Source: Luteimonas cucumeris (lineage in GTDB: Bacteria; Pseudomonadota; Gammaproteobacteria; Xanthomonadales; Xanthomonadaceae). Taken from it: a DNA stretch of 64,000 bases. The stretch lies in contig NZ_VLKN01000001.1 in the NCBI RefSeq assembly GCF_007830035.1, positions 310,001 through 374,000 on the forward strand, read 5' to 3'. Shown piece after piece: positions 34,212 to 43,411 of this stretch (the stretch's first letter is position 1; each line of letters opens with the position of its first letter). The position numbers were made by a program, and so were the translations under genes. A model generated the notes under the pieces. The model was not told where the DNA came from. It worked only from the letters and a program-made list of their open reading frames with translations, and searched no databases.

Positions 34212-35390
34212 ATGCGTCGCTACTACGTTCCCCTCGTGTTGTCGCTGGCCTTGGCCGCCTGTGGTGGCAAGGAACAGCAAGGCGGTGCGCCGCCACCGCC
34301 GGAAGTCGGCGTGGTCAAGCTGCAGGCGCGAAGCGTGCCGCTGCAGCGCGACCTGGTCGGTCGCCTGGCCGCGTTCCGCAGCGCCGACGTGCGCGCGCGC
34401 GTACCGGGCGTGCTGCAGCGGCGGGTCTATGAGGAAGGCAGCGACGTCACCCAGGGCCAGCTGCTGTTCGTGATCGACCCGGCGCCGTTGCAGGCGGCGC
34501 TGGCGCAGAGCCAGGCCGCGCTGGCGCAGTCGCAGGCCAACCATACCAATGCCAAGGTCGCCGCCGAACGCGCGCGGCAGCTGGCGCCGGGCAAGTTCAT
34601 CTCGCAATCCGACCTCGACAACGCGCTGGCCACCGAACGCAGTGCGGCCGCGTCGGTGCAGGCCGGCAAGGCGGCGGTGGAGAGCGCGCGGATCAACCTC
34701 GGTTACGCCAGCGTGCGTGCGCCGATCGCCGGCCGTGCCGGCAAGCAGCAGGTCACCGAGGGCGCGCTGGTCGGCCAGGGCACGGCGACGCTGTTGACCA
34801 CGGTCGACCAGATCGATCCGCTGTTCGTCAATTTCTCCATGGGCGTGACCGAACTGCAGCAGATCCGCGGCATGCGCCAGGGCCAGGCGCCGGCGGAGAC
34901 CCAGGTGCAGGTGCTGCTGCCCGATGGCACGGTCTATGGACGCCCGGGCGTGCTCGACTTCTCCGGCGACATCGTCGACCCGGCTACCGGCGCGGTGTCG
35001 CTGCGCGCACGCATCCCCAATCCCGACAAGACCCTGCTGCCGGGCACCTACGTGACGCTGCGCGCGACACTGGGCCAGCAGCCCAACGTGTTCCTGGTGC
35101 CGCAACTGGCGGTGCAGCGCGATGCCAACAGCGCCTACGTGCTGGTGGTCGGCCAGGATGGCAAGGTCGCGCGCAAGGACATCGTCACCGAGCGCAGCCA
35201 GGGTACTGCCTGGGTGGTCAGCCAAGGCGTGGCCGCCGGCGACCAGGTGATCGTGTCCGGCCTGCAGAAGGCGCAACCCGGCCAGCCGGCCAAGGCGGTG
35301 CCGTGGCAGCCGGAAGCGGCCAAGGGCGCGGCGCCCGGCGCGAATCCCGATGCCAAGAAAGAAGGCGATGCAGCGGCGAAGAAGGGCTGA
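34212..35390 (+). CDS. RND periplasmic adaptor lipoprotein (AcrA/MexA-like)
   Basis: The 392-residue adaptor has a lipoprotein signal: MRRYYVPLVLSLALAAC with the lipobox ending at Cys17. It has the AcrA-type sequence around RVYEEGSDVTQGQLLFVIDP, an alpha-hairpin (about 90-160), and SVRAPIAGRAGKQQVTEGAL. A Lys/Ala-rich tail ends the protein. The start is supported by the lipobox position. It is followed by a palindromic element and then the pump gene. Confidence 0.93.
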   Translation: MRRYYVPLVLSLALAACGGKEQQGGAPPPPEVGVVKLQARSVPLQRDLVGRLAAFRSADVRARVPGVLQRRVYEEGSDVTQGQLLFVIDPAPLQAALAQSQAALAQSQANHTNAKVAAERARQLAPGKFISQSDLDNALATERSAAASVQAGKAAVESARINLGYASVRAPIAGRAGKQQVTEGALVGQGTATLLTTVDQIDPLFVNFSMGVTELQQIRGMRQGQAPAETQVQVLLPDGTVYGRPGVLDFSGDIVDPATGAVSLRARIPNPDKTLLPGTYVTLRATLGQQPNVFLVPQLAVQRDANSAYVLVVGQDGKVARKDIVTERSQGTAWVVSQGVAAGDQVIVSGLQKAQPGQPAKAVPWQPEAAKGAAPGANPDAKKEGDAAAKKG

Positions 35391-35391
35391 A

Positions 35392-35656
35392 GAACCTGCT
35401 TATGCCTTCCTCATGGCCCGCGTTGCTCCTGAGCGGCCGCCTGGCGGCGGCGCGCGGCGCCGCGCCTGACTGGCCGTCAGGTCAAGCCGTACGTCGCCGC
35501 CAGGCGGCCGCTCAGGAGCAACCCAAAGGGCCGGCGCTGAATGCGCACACGGCGTTGTCATCACTCGGTCGTGGATCGACATCCACTCCCTCGCTCTTTC
35601 TAGCCCTGCGCGCATTCAGTGCCGGCGCGGGCCATGAGGAAGGCATAAACAGGTTC
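35392..35656. repeat. 265-bp three-stem palindromic element between RND adaptor and pump genes
   Basis: Stem 1 pairs 35392-35422 with 35626-35656 (31 bp, one mismatch). Stem 2 pairs 35423-35449 with 35495-35521 (27 bp, perfect). Stem 3 pairs 35531-35546 with 35610-35625 (16 bp, one mismatch). The stems abut, giving a three-way junction. The element begins 2 bp after the adaptor stop and ends 5 bp before the pump ATG. The pump's only visible AGG ribosome-binding site lies inside the right arm of stem 1. No other copy is in the window and no clear target-site duplication is seen. Confidence 0.9.
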
Positions 35657-35661
35657 TAACC

Positions 35662-38600
35662 ATGTCCAGATTCTTCATCAGCCATCCTGTCTTCGCCTGG
35701 GTCATCGCGATCCTGATCACGCTCGGCGGCGTGCTCGCCATCCTCAACCTCGGCGTGGAGTCGTATCCGAGCATCGCGCCGCCGCAGATCACCGTGGGCG
35801 CGGCCTATCCGGGCGCCAGCGCCGACACCACCGAGCGCGCGGTGACGCAGGTGATCGAGCAGCAGCTCACCGGCATCGACAACCTCGACTACTTCAGTTC
35901 CTCATCCAGCTCCAACGGCCGCGCATCGATCACGCTGACCTTCCGCCCCGGTACCGATCCGGACATCGCCCAGGTGCAGGTGCAGAACAAGGTGGCGCTG
36001 GCCACGCCGCGACTGCCGTCCGAGGTCACGCAGCAGGGCGTGGTGGTGGCCAAGGCCAACGCCGGCTTCCTGATGGTCGCGGCGCTGCGTTCCAGCAATC
36101 CGGCTTACGACAAGAACGCATTGTCGGACCTGATCGCCTCGCGCGTGCTCGACCAGATCTCGCGCGTGCCCGGCGTCGGCAGCACCCAGCTGTTCGGCGG
36201 CGAATACGCGATGAACATCTGGCTCAATCCCGACAAGCTGCAGGGTTTTGGCCTGTCCGCCAGCCAGGTACTGGCGGCGGTGCGCGGCCAGAACGTGCAG
36301 TTCGCCGCCGGCTCGGTCGGCGCCGAGCCTTCGCCCGAAGGCCAGGCGTTCACCGCGACGGTGTCGGCGGAAGGACGCTTCAGCACCGCCGAACAGTTCG
36401 GCGACATCGTGCTGCGCGCCAATGCCGACGGCACCACCGTGCGCCTGAAGGATGTCGCGCGCGTGCAGAAGGGCGCGTCGGCGTACGGCTTCGACCTGAA
36501 GTGGAGCGGCACCCCGGCTGCCGGTTTCGCGGTGCAGCTGGCGCCCGGCGCCAACGCGCTGGGCGTGGCCGAGTCGGTGCGCGCGCGCATGGACGAACTG
36601 CAGACCACTTTCCCGCAGGGCGTCACCTGGTTCTCGCCGTACGACAGCTCCACCTTCGTCCGGATCTCGGTCGAGGAGGTGGTCAAGACCCTGCTCGAGG
36701 CGATCGTGCTGGTGTTCCTGGTGATGCTGATCTTCCTGCAGAACTTCAGGGCCACGCTGATCCCGACGCTGGTGATCCCGGTCGCGCTGATGGGCACGTT
36801 CCTGGGCATGTACCTGATCGGTTTCACCATCAACCAGCTCAGCCTGTTCGGCATGGTGCTGGCGATCGGCATCGTGGTCGACGACGCGATCGTGGTGATC
36901 GAGAACGTCGAGCGCATCATGACCGAGGAAGGCCTGCCGCCGAAGGAGGCGACGACCAAGGCGATGGGCCAGATCACCGGCGCGGTGGTCGCGATCACGG
37001 TGGTGCTGGCGGCAGTGTTCGTGCCCAGCGCGTTCCAGGGCGGCAGTGCCGGTGAGATCTACAAGCAGTTCGCGATCACCATCGCCATGGCGATGGGCTT
37101 TTCGGCGTTCCTCGCGCTGGGCTTCACGCCTGCTCTGTGCGCGACCCTGCTCAAGCCCACCGGCCACCACGAAAGCCGCAACTTCATCTTCCGCGGCTTC
37201 AACAAGATCTACGACAAGGTCGCCGGCACCTACGTCGGCCACATCGGCAGCGCGGTGACGCATGCGCCGCGCTGGATGATCGTGTTCGCCGGCCTGGCGC
37301 TGCTATGCGGCTTCCTGTTCATGCGCATGCCCGGCAGCTTCCTGCCGGAGGAAGACCAGGGCTACGCGCTGGCGATCGTGCAGTTGCCGCCGGGCGCGAC
37401 CCTGCAGCGCACCACGCGCGTGTTCGAACAGGTGCGCGGCACGCTGGAGAAGCAGCCCGGCTACGAAGGCATGATGCAGGTCGCCGGTTTCAGCTTCGTC
37501 GGCCAGGGCGAGAACGTCGGCATGGCCTTCATCAAGCTCAAGGACTGGGGCGATCGCGACGTCACCGCGACCGAGTTCATCCAGAACGCGAATGGCGCGT
37601 TGTACGGCATCCGCGACGCGCAGATCTTCGTGATCAACCTGCCGACGGTGAGCGGCCTGGGCGCGTTCGGCGGTTTCGACATGTACCTGCAGGATCGCAG
37701 CGGCCTGGGGCGCGAAGCACTGACCAACGCGCGCAACATGCTGCTGGGCAACGCCAACAAGAATCCAGCACTGACCGGCGTGCGGCCGAACACGCTGGAG
37801 GATGCACCGCAGCTCAAGCTCGATGTCGATCGCCTGCAGGCGCAGGCGATGGGCCTGCAGGTCAGCGACATCTACAGCGCGATCCAGCTGATGCTGGCGC
37901 CGGTCTACGTCAACGATTTCGTCGACGAAGGCCGCGTCAAGCGCGTCAACATGCAGGCCGACACGGCGTTCCGGACCGGACCGGAATCGCTGGGCCGCTT
38001 CTTCACGCCCAGCCCCAACAGCAGTTCCGACAGCGCCACCCCGGCGATGATTCCGTTGTCGAACGTGGTCCAGGCGAACTGGATCACCGCGCCGCCGGCG
38101 TTGACGCGCTACAACGGTTACGCCGCGGTCGAGATCGTCGGTTCGCAGGCGCCCGGACACAGTTCCGGCGAGGCGATGAACGCGATGCAGGAAATCGTCG
38201 ACAACGACCTGCCCGAAGGCTTCGGCTACGACTGGACCGGCCAGTCGTACCAGGAAATCCTGTCCGGCAACCAGGCGCCGATGCTGATGGCGTTGTCGAT
38301 CCTGGTGGTGTTCCTGTGCCTGGCGGCTCTGTACGAAAGCTGGTCGGTGCCGGTGGCGGTGCTGCTGGTGGTGCCGCTGGGCGTGCTGGGTGCGGTCGCG
38401 TTCTCGATGCTGCGCGGCCTGCCCAACGACATCTATTTCAAGATCGGCCTGATCACCGTCATTGGCCTTGCAGCGAAGAATGCGATCCTGATCGTGGAGT
38501 TCGCGATCGAGCAGCGCCAGCAGGGCATGCCGTTGCGCGACGCGGTGATCGAAGCGGCCAAGCTGCGTTTCCGCCCGATCCTGATGACCTCGTTCGCCTT

Positions 38601-38793
38601 CATCATGGGCGTCACCCCGCTGGCGATCTCCAGCGGCGCCGGCGCCAATGCACGCCATGCGATCGGCACCGGCGTGATCGGCGGCATGCTGTTCGCGACC
38701 TTCCTCGGTCTGCTGCTGATCCCGGTGTTCTACGTGGTGGTGCGACGCGTGCTGGGCGACAAGCTCGACGAGAAGCCACAGCTGGCCGGTTGA
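35662..38793 (+). CDS. RND efflux pump, inner-membrane subunit (AcrB/MexB-like)
   Basis: The 1043-residue pump has the AcrB start pattern MSRFFISHPVFAWVIAI and YPSIAPPQITVGAAYPGAS. TM4 GIVVDDAIVVIENVERIM has the Asp pair for proton relay, and FVPSAFQGGSAGEIYKQF is typical. The second half has GLAAKNAILIVEFA. This subfamily commonly exports amphiphilic drugs, dyes and detergents. It needs the lipoprotein adaptor encoded just upstream and a TolC-like channel encoded elsewhere. Confidence 0.95.
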   Translation: MSRFFISHPVFAWVIAILITLGGVLAILNLGVESYPSIAPPQITVGAAYPGASADTTERAVTQVIEQQLTGIDNLDYFSSSSSSNGRASITLTFRPGTDPDIAQVQVQNKVALATPRLPSEVTQQGVVVAKANAGFLMVAALRSSNPAYDKNALSDLIASRVLDQISRVPGVGSTQLFGGEYAMNIWLNPDKLQGFGLSASQVLAAVRGQNVQFAAGSVGAEPSPEGQAFTATVSAEGRFSTAEQFGDIVLRANADGTTVRLKDVARVQKGASAYGFDLKWSGTPAAGFAVQLAPGANALGVAESVRARMDELQTTFPQGVTWFSPYDSSTFVRISVEEVVKTLLEAIVLVFLVMLIFLQNFRATLIPTLVIPVALMGTFLGMYLIGFTINQLSLFGMVLAIGIVVDDAIVVIENVERIMTEEGLPPKEATTKAMGQITGAVVAITVVLAAVFVPSAFQGGSAGEIYKQFAITIAMAMGFSAFLALGFTPALCATLLKPTGHHESRNFIFRGFNKIYDKVAGTYVGHIGSAVTHAPRWMIVFAGLALLCGFLFMRMPGSFLPEEDQGYALAIVQLPPGATLQRTTRVFEQVRGTLEKQPGYEGMMQVAGFSFVGQGENVGMAFIKLKDWGDRDVTATEFIQNANGALYGIRDAQIFVINLPTVSGLGAFGGFDMYLQDRSGLGREALTNARNMLLGNANKNPALTGVRPNTLEDAPQLKLDVDRLQAQAMGLQVSDIYSAIQLMLAPVYVNDFVDEGRVKRVNMQADTAFRTGPESLGRFFTPSPNSSSDSATPAMIPLSNVVQANWITAPPALTRYNGYAAVEIVGSQAPGHSSGEAMNAMQEIVDNDLPEGFGYDWTGQSYQEILSGNQAPMLMALSILVVFLCLAALYESWSVPVAVLLVVPLGVLGAVAFSMLRGLPNDIYFKIGLITVIGLAAKNAILIVEFAIEQRQQGMPLRDAVIEAAKLRFRPILMTSFAFIMGVTPLAISSGAGANARHAIGTGVIGGMLFATFLGLLLIPVFYVVVRRVLGDKLDEKPQLAG

Positions 38794-38795
38794 AC

Positions 38796-38874
38796 GTAGG
38801 CTGGGTTGGCTTCACCAACCCAGCGCTTCGCGGGTACCTGGTGATGCTGGGTTGGTGAAGCCAACCCAGCCTAC
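38796..38874. repeat. Perfect 29-bp inverted repeat between RND pump and yeiH-like gene
   Basis: The arms 38796-38824 and 38846-38874 (start GTAGGCTGGG, end CCCAGCCTAC) are exact complements around a 21-bp loop. A related element is at 57001-57100. The right arm supplies the stop codon of the gene at 38871-39935. Confidence 0.85.
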
Positions 38875-39935
38875 GGGGCCGCGCCGATCAGTGCGGCGAC
38901 GCCGACATTGAGCACATAGCCGCCGACCATCAGGAACACGAACAGAGTCGCTGCAAGCAATAGCGGTTTCGCCCCCGCCTGCCGGATCGCACTCGCCTGC
39001 GTGCGCAGGCCCAGTGCCGCCATCGCCATTGCCAACAGTACGGTATCGATCCGCACGATCGCGTCCACCCATGCCGCGGGCAGGACCTGCAGCGAATGGA
39101 AGCCGCTGACGGCGACGAACAGCACCGCGAACCACGGAATCACGATCTTCGCATTCGTCGCGGTCACAGTTCCGGAGTCGCGGCTCAGGCGTGCCGAGAG
39201 CAGCAGCAGGAACGGCGCCAGCAGCATCACCCGCAGCATCTTCTCGATCACCGCCGCCGAAGCCGCGGTTTCGCCGACTGCGCGCCCGGCCACGACCACC
39301 TGCGCCACTTCGTGGATCGTGGAGCCGGCGAAGATGCCAAAGGCATGCTCGCTGAGCTCGAGGTACGGATACAGCCACGGATACACGAACATCCCCAGGG
39401 TGCCGAACACCACCACGGTCGCCACCGCCACGGAGACCTTGTGCGCCTGGGCGCGTACGACCGGCTCGGTCGCCATCACCGCAGCGGCACCGCAGATCGC
39501 GCTGCCGGCGCCGATCAGCATCGAGGTCTCGCGATCGAGCTTGAACACACGGGTGCCCAGGTACACGGCCAGGCCGAACACGCACGTCACGATCGCCACG
39601 TCGATTGCGAGGCCCGCGATCCCGACGCCGGCGATCTCCTGGAAGGTCACCCGGAACCCATACAGCACGATGCCGATCCGCAGCAGCGTGCCCTTGGCGA
39701 AGTCGACGCCCGCAGCGGTGCGGCCTGCGATTGCCGGAAACAGCGTGTTGCCCGCGGCGATGCCAAGCAGGATTGCCAGCGTCAGTGCGCTCAGCCCCCA
39801 GCCCTGCAGCATCGGCAGGCCTGCCAGCGCGGTAGCTGCCGCTGCCAATGCTGAGACCAGCAGCAGCCCCAGCCAGAAAGCAGGCTGCTGGTGAGGGCGC
39901 GCAGCAAGGCGCGGGCTCTGGATGACATGGGCCAC
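38871..39935 (-). CDS. YeiH/UPF0324-family membrane protein (putative sulfate exporter family)
   Basis: The 354-residue protein has about ten membrane helices. Family segments include ALTLAILLGIAAGNTLFP, GTLLRIGIVLYGFRVT, GAGSAICGAAAVMA and FAGSTIHEVAQVVVAG. The family is usually annotated as sulfate exporter, but transport activity is little studied. The TAG stop lies inside an inverted repeat, so the original C-terminus may have been replaced by the element. A LysR regulator is divergent, as with E. coli yeiH-yeiE. Confidence 0.88.
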   Translation of the reverse strand: MAHVIQSPRLAARPHQQPAFWLGLLLVSALAAAATALAGLPMLQGWGLSALTLAILLGIAAGNTLFPAIAGRTAAGVDFAKGTLLRIGIVLYGFRVTFQEIAGVGIAGLAIDVAIVTCVFGLAVYLGTRVFKLDRETSMLIGAGSAICGAAAVMATEPVVRAQAHKVSVAVATVVVFGTLGMFVYPWLYPYLELSEHAFGIFAGSTIHEVAQVVVAGRAVGETAASAAVIEKMLRVMLLAPFLLLLSARLSRDSGTVTATNAKIVIPWFAVLFVAVSGFHSLQVLPAAWVDAIVRIDTVLLAMAMAALGLRTQASAIRQAGAKPLLLAATLFVFLMVGGYVLNVGVAALIGAAP

Positions 39936-39996
39936 GGCGGTTCCCGGAAACGGATCGCCGGCAGGCTAGGCCCGACATGCAGATGAGTCCAATGCA

Positions 39997-40002
39997 TATA
40001 AT
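39997..40002 (+). promoter_or_regulatory. Candidate -10 box for the LysR gene
   Basis: A perfect TATAAT lies 23 bp upstream of the ATG, with no convincing -35. A TGAC-N5-GTCA palindrome (40014-40026) overlaps the start codon and could be an autoregulatory site. Confidence 0.4.
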
Positions 40003-40025
40003 TCAATCTTCGATGACTTCAGGTC

Positions 40026-40919
40026 ATGCACTTGAATTTGCACCTGCTGCGGATGTTCCAGGCCGTGGTCGAGCAGCAGGGGTTCTCGCGCGCGGCCGAA
40101 GTGCTGCACGTCAGCCAGTCGGCCGTGTCCAAGGGCATCCGCGAACTGGAATACCAGCTGGACCTGCCCCTGATCGAGCGCAGCGCCGGCCGCGGCGTGC
40201 GCCTGACCGACGGCGGGCAGGCGCTGTACGAGCACGCGCGCGGCATCTTCGCGATGGAACGCGCGGCGGCCGAGGACGTGCGCGATCGCGTCGGCCTGCG
40301 CAAGGGACGGCTGCGCGTTGGCGCCAGCACCACCATTGCCGGCTACTGGTTACCGACGCAGCTGGCGCAGTTCACGCAGCGCCATCCGGACATCGGCTTC
40401 GAACTGGTGGTCGGCAACACCGCTGAGGTCGGCAGGGCGGTGATCGATTGCCGTGTCGATGTCGGCTTCGTCGAAGGTACGGTGGACGATCCGCGGATCG
40501 CCGCCACCTTGTGGAAGCACGAATCGTTGCAGGTGGCCGTGGCCACCGCCTCGCCGCTGGGCCGACAGCGCCGTCCGTCCGTGGCCGAGTTGAGTCGCCA
40601 GACCTGGCTGTTGCGCGAGTCCGGTTCCGGCACCCGGCAGGTCGCGCAATCACTGCTGCGTTCGCGCGCGATCGCGCCGCGCAGGACGATCGAGATCGGC
40701 AGCAACGAGGCGATCGCGCGCGCCGTCGCCGCCGCTGCCGGCGTCGCGCTGCTGCCGGCGGTCGTGATCGCCGATCTGGTGGCGATGGGACGCGTGCGTA
40801 CGCTGGGCATGGGCCAGGACGACGATATCCAGCGGCCTCTGTTCCGGCTGGAACTGGCCGATCGCCCACGCTCGCCGGCACTGCAGGCGTTCGTGGCGCG
40901 GATGGCGCAGGAGGATTGA
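40026..40919 (+). CDS. LysR-family transcriptional regulator (YeiE-like)
   Basis: The 297-residue regulator has an N-terminal winged helix-turn-helix (FSRAAEVLHVSQSAVSKGI) and a periplasmic-binding-protein-like effector domain (LRVGASTTIAGYWLP, VVGNTAEVGRAV). The sequence GASTTIAGYxLP resembles CysB/YeiE-like regulators. It is divergent from the YeiH-family gene with a 90-bp spacer and most likely controls it. Confidence 0.92.
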   Translation: MHLNLHLLRMFQAVVEQQGFSRAAEVLHVSQSAVSKGIRELEYQLDLPLIERSAGRGVRLTDGGQALYEHARGIFAMERAAAEDVRDRVGLRKGRLRVGASTTIAGYWLPTQLAQFTQRHPDIGFELVVGNTAEVGRAVIDCRVDVGFVEGTVDDPRIAATLWKHESLQVAVATASPLGRQRRPSVAELSRQTWLLRESGSGTRQVAQSLLRSRAIAPRRTIEIGSNEAIARAVAAAAGVALLPAVVIADLVAMGRVRTLGMGQDDDIQRPLFRLELADRPRSPALQAFVARMAQED

Positions 40920-40980
40920 AAGCTGTGTCGGCACGCGCGGACAGCTCCGTGCGATGCGCCGCAGTGCGATGCCCAGGCGA

Positions 40981-41009
40981 AAAAAAACCCGGCAGCGTGG
41001 CTGCCGGGT
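40981..41009 (-). terminator. Intrinsic terminator of the phasin gene
   Basis: The stem ACCCGGCAGC / GCTGCCGGGT has a 3-nt loop. Read on the minus strand it is followed by seven T. It also lies about 65 bp past the LysR stop. Confidence 0.85.
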
Positions 41010-41060
41010 CTGCTCTTCTGCGCGGGGGAGGGAGCCGCGCGGCGAAGAGTAAGCCGGGGT

Positions 41061-41459
41061 TTACTTGGCGACCTTGCCGGCGGCCTTGACCACCTTCTCG
41101 GCCTGGCTCTGGGCCTGCGCGGTGGCGGCCTCGAACTGGCCCTTGGCGATCTGGCCGATGGCCTCGTTGGTCTTCAGCGTCTGGCCATAGACTTCCTGGC
41201 CGATATTGATTGCGCGCTCGACGTTTTCACGGGCGACCTGCACGCCATTCGGCACCACGGCCTTCAGGCCATCGAAATCGCGGGCTTCGGCGACCTGGCC
41301 CAGGAAGGCGAAGGTGGCGTTGGCGCTGTCGTTGAATGCGGCCAGCTGCAGGCCGAACACCTTCTCGGCGTTGTCCAGGGCCAGGCGGTTGATCTGTGCT
41401 GCCGTGTCCGCGAACTGACGCGTGGCGGCAGTGAACTGCTCGTTGAACTGCGGGTACAT
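41061..41459 (-). CDS. Phasin-family protein
   Basis: The 132-residue all-helical, Ala/Gln-rich protein begins MYPQFNEQFTAATRQFADTA and has the phasin_2-type pattern of an amphipathic N-terminal helix followed by long coiled helices (NAEKVFGLQLAAFNDSANA). Phasins coat polyhydroxyalkanoate granules, but small phasin-like proteins also occur without polymer synthesis; no phaC is in the window. The ATG at 41459 has AGGAG eight bases upstream. Confidence 0.85.
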   Translation of the reverse strand: MYPQFNEQFTAATRQFADTAAQINRLALDNAEKVFGLQLAAFNDSANATFAFLGQVAEARDFDGLKAVVPNGVQVARENVERAINIGQEVYGQTLKTNEAIGQIAKGQFEAATAQAQSQAEKVVKAAGKVAK

Positions 41460-41696
41460 GGCGAAACTCCTGCGGGATCCGGCGCTATGCCGATCTTGTG
41501 CGGCGCAGCATAACCGCATATTTGCTGCAATGCAACATTCCAGTGAACCTGGTGGGATTGCCGTGGAATCAATCGCTTATAGGGGATTCACCGCTTTCTG
41601 ACGTCTGGACGCGCGCCATCTTGGCTGGTTTCTGGGACTTGTCGCGGTTCAAGGCACGGAAGTCCATCTAGACCGAGCCGCGAGGACCGCCGGTAC

Positions 41697-42050
41697 TCAG
41701 CCGCGATAACGGCAGCCGGAAGTGCAGGTCTCGTGCACGACCACTTCGCTCAGCTGCGGCAGCGCCGGCTTCAACTGCTCCCAGACCCACACCGCCAGAC
41801 GCTCGCTGGTCGGATTTTCCAGGCCGTCGATCTCGTTGAGGTAGTGATGGTCGAGGCGGTCGAACAGTGGCTTGAAGGCCGCCTTGATGTCCGCGTAGTC
41901 CATCACCCAGCCGCTGTGCACGCCCGGTTCGCCGGAGACATGAACCTCGATCCGGAACGAATGCCCGTGCAGCCGCGCGCACTTGTGCCCTTCAGGCACG
42001 TTCGGCAGCCGGTGCGCCGCCTCGATGGTGAAGACCTTGAAGATATCCAT
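41697..42050 (-). CDS. queD: 6-carboxytetrahydropterin synthase
   Basis: The 117-residue enzyme converts dihydroneopterin triphosphate to 6-carboxytetrahydropterin in queuosine (7-deazaguanine) synthesis. Zn-binding histidines are in EAAHRLP and LHGHSF, the catalytic Cys in KCARLHGH, and DHHYLNEI and [10 protein letters not shown] are conserved. Length fits the family. The protein stands alone; no other que gene is in the window. Confidence 0.95.
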   Translation of the reverse strand: MDIFKVFTIEAAHRLPNVPEGHKCARLHGHSFRIEVHVSGEPGVHSGWVMDYADIKAAFKPLFDRLDHHYLNEIDGLENPTSERLAVWVWEQLKPALPQLSEVVVHETCTSGCRYRG

Positions 42051-42287
42051 GCAGTCATTCTCGGCCGCCGGCGCCGGCGCGGCAATCGGCAGATCGCCTT
42101 CCGGCTATTCCTGCGACAGCACGCCGAACACCAGTCGACTGTGGCGGCGCATCGCCGTACCAGTCGATGCGCCCGGCATTGCAGCCGTCATCGATGGGGC
42201 GGATTCTTCGGATCGACAGGATCGTCTGTCGTTTGGTGCGGACAGCGGCCGCGTGGTCGGACTTGATCAGTCGTCGAACAATTGATG

Positions 42288-42364
42288 TGGTGGCTATGGG
42301 TGGACTCGAACCACCGACCCCAGCATTATGAGTGCTGTGCTCTAACCGGCTGAGCTACATAGCC
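42288..42364 (-). tRNA. tRNA-Met (anticodon CAT), elongator type
   Basis: The 77-nt gene includes an encoded CCA end at 42288-42290. The acceptor arms are GGCTATG and CATAGCC, the D-arm region is AGCTCAG, and the anticodon loop CTCATAA has CAT at 42328-42330. The T-arm has GGTTCGAGTCC. The G1-C72 pair distinguishes it from initiator tRNA, which has an unpaired C1. Confidence 0.95.
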
Positions 42365-42513
42365 ACGCGGAGCGCATTCCCGAGGGAAGCCGCAAATTAT
42401 TGCTGCCTGGGCCGTTGCCGTCAATTCGGCCCGGTTCGCGCTTGTGGCTCCGGCGATCCCGTGGCAGAGTCGGGCGTAGTGACGAAAGTCAAATAATCTT
42501 GGGAGTCCGCATC

Positions 42514-43122
42514 GTGATCGATCCGGACGGTTACCGACCCAATGTCGGCATCATCCTGATGCGCCCGGACGGCCAGGTGTTCTGGGCACGGCGCGTGCGG
42601 CGCGACGGCTGGCAGTTCCCGCAAGGCGGGATGAACAGCGACGAGACGCCGGTCGAGGCCATGTATCGCGAGCTGCGCGAGGAGACCGGGCTGCTGCCCG
42701 AGCACGTCGAAGTGCTCGGCGCGACCCCCGGCTGGCTGCGCTACCGGCTGCCGCCGCGAGCGGTGCGCCATCACGACCGGCTGGTCTGCATCGGCCAGAA
42801 GCAGGTCTGGTTCCTGCTGCGGATGCTGGGGCAGGAGGGCGACCTGCGCCTGGACCTGACCGACAAGCCCGAATTCGACCTGTGGCGCTGGGTCGACTTC
42901 TGGTATCCGGTGGAGCACGTGGTCACCTTCAAGCGCGGCGTCTACGCCAGTGCGTTGCGCCATCTGGCGCCTATCGCGCGCGATATCGCCGGTGCCCAGG
43001 CCGTTCCGCCGCCTGCGCCGGACCCGCGCCGGGCCGGCAGCGCCGGCGACGGCCGCTACCGCCCGCGTTACCGGCCGGCGGCTCCAAGCCGCGGCAACGG
43101 CGGCGAATCCGGCAAGAATTGA
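42514..43122 (+). CDS. rppH: RNA pyrophosphohydrolase
   Basis: The 202-residue Nudix enzyme removes pyrophosphate from the 5' end of mRNAs, opening them to RNase E decay. The Nudix box is [20 protein letters not shown] followed by TGLL. It also has [14 protein letters not shown] at the N-terminus and [13 protein letters not shown] at the end of the core. A GTG at 42514 with GGGAG eight bases upstream is the best start. The Arg/Pro-rich tail is longer than in E. coli (176 residues). Confidence 0.95.
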   Translation: MIDPDGYRPNVGIILMRPDGQVFWARRVRRDGWQFPQGGMNSDETPVEAMYRELREETGLLPEHVEVLGATPGWLRYRLPPRAVRHHDRLVCIGQKQVWFLLRMLGQEGDLRLDLTDKPEFDLWRWVDFWYPVEHVVTFKRGVYASALRHLAPIARDIAGAQAVPPPAPDPRRAGSAGDGRYRPRYRPAAPSRGNGGESGKN

Positions 43123-43133
43123 CAATCATTCTC
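43115..43133 (+). promoter_or_regulatory. Candidate Fur box upstream of bfd
   Basis: The 19-bp site matches the consensus GATAATGATAATCATTATC at 13 of 19 positions, with the half AATCATTCTC best conserved. It is 60 bp upstream of the bfd ATG and overlaps the end of rppH. Fur control of bfd is usual. Confidence 0.55.
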
Positions 43134-43192
43134 ATCTCTGGCGGAATGGGCACAAGGGCTTCTCCATGCCCGTGTGAGCCGAGCCGGAAACC

Positions 43193-43411
43193 ATGTACGT
43201 CTGCATCTGCAACGGCGTTACCGATCATGACATCCGCCAGGCGGCCGTGGCCGGCTGCCGTAGCGTGTCCGAACTGACCATGCGCACCGGTTGCGGTGCC
43301 TCCTGTGGCACCTGCCTGAGCAGCGCCGCCGAAACCCTCGATCAGATCCATCGCGCCGACAAGGCCGTGGCTACTCCGACCCTGCTGCCGTTGCTGTCGC
43401 AGGCGGCCTGA
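43193..43411 (+). CDS. bfd: Bacterioferritin-associated ferredoxin
   Basis: The 72-residue [2Fe-2S] protein donates electrons to bacterioferritin to release stored iron. The cluster cysteines are Cys4 and Cys6 (YVCICNGV) and two in GCGASCGTC. Length matches the family of about 64-75 residues. The bacterioferritin gene follows 248 bp downstream, and a Fur-like box lies upstream. Confidence 0.93.
   Translation: MYVCICNGVTDHDIRQAAVAGCRSVSELTMRTGCGASCGTCLSSAAETLDQIHRADKAVATPTLLPLLSQAA

Noticed and set aside
41460-41696. Extra gene between phasin and queD
   Set aside because: The 237-bp stretch has no frame with a start, ribosome-binding site and plausible protein.
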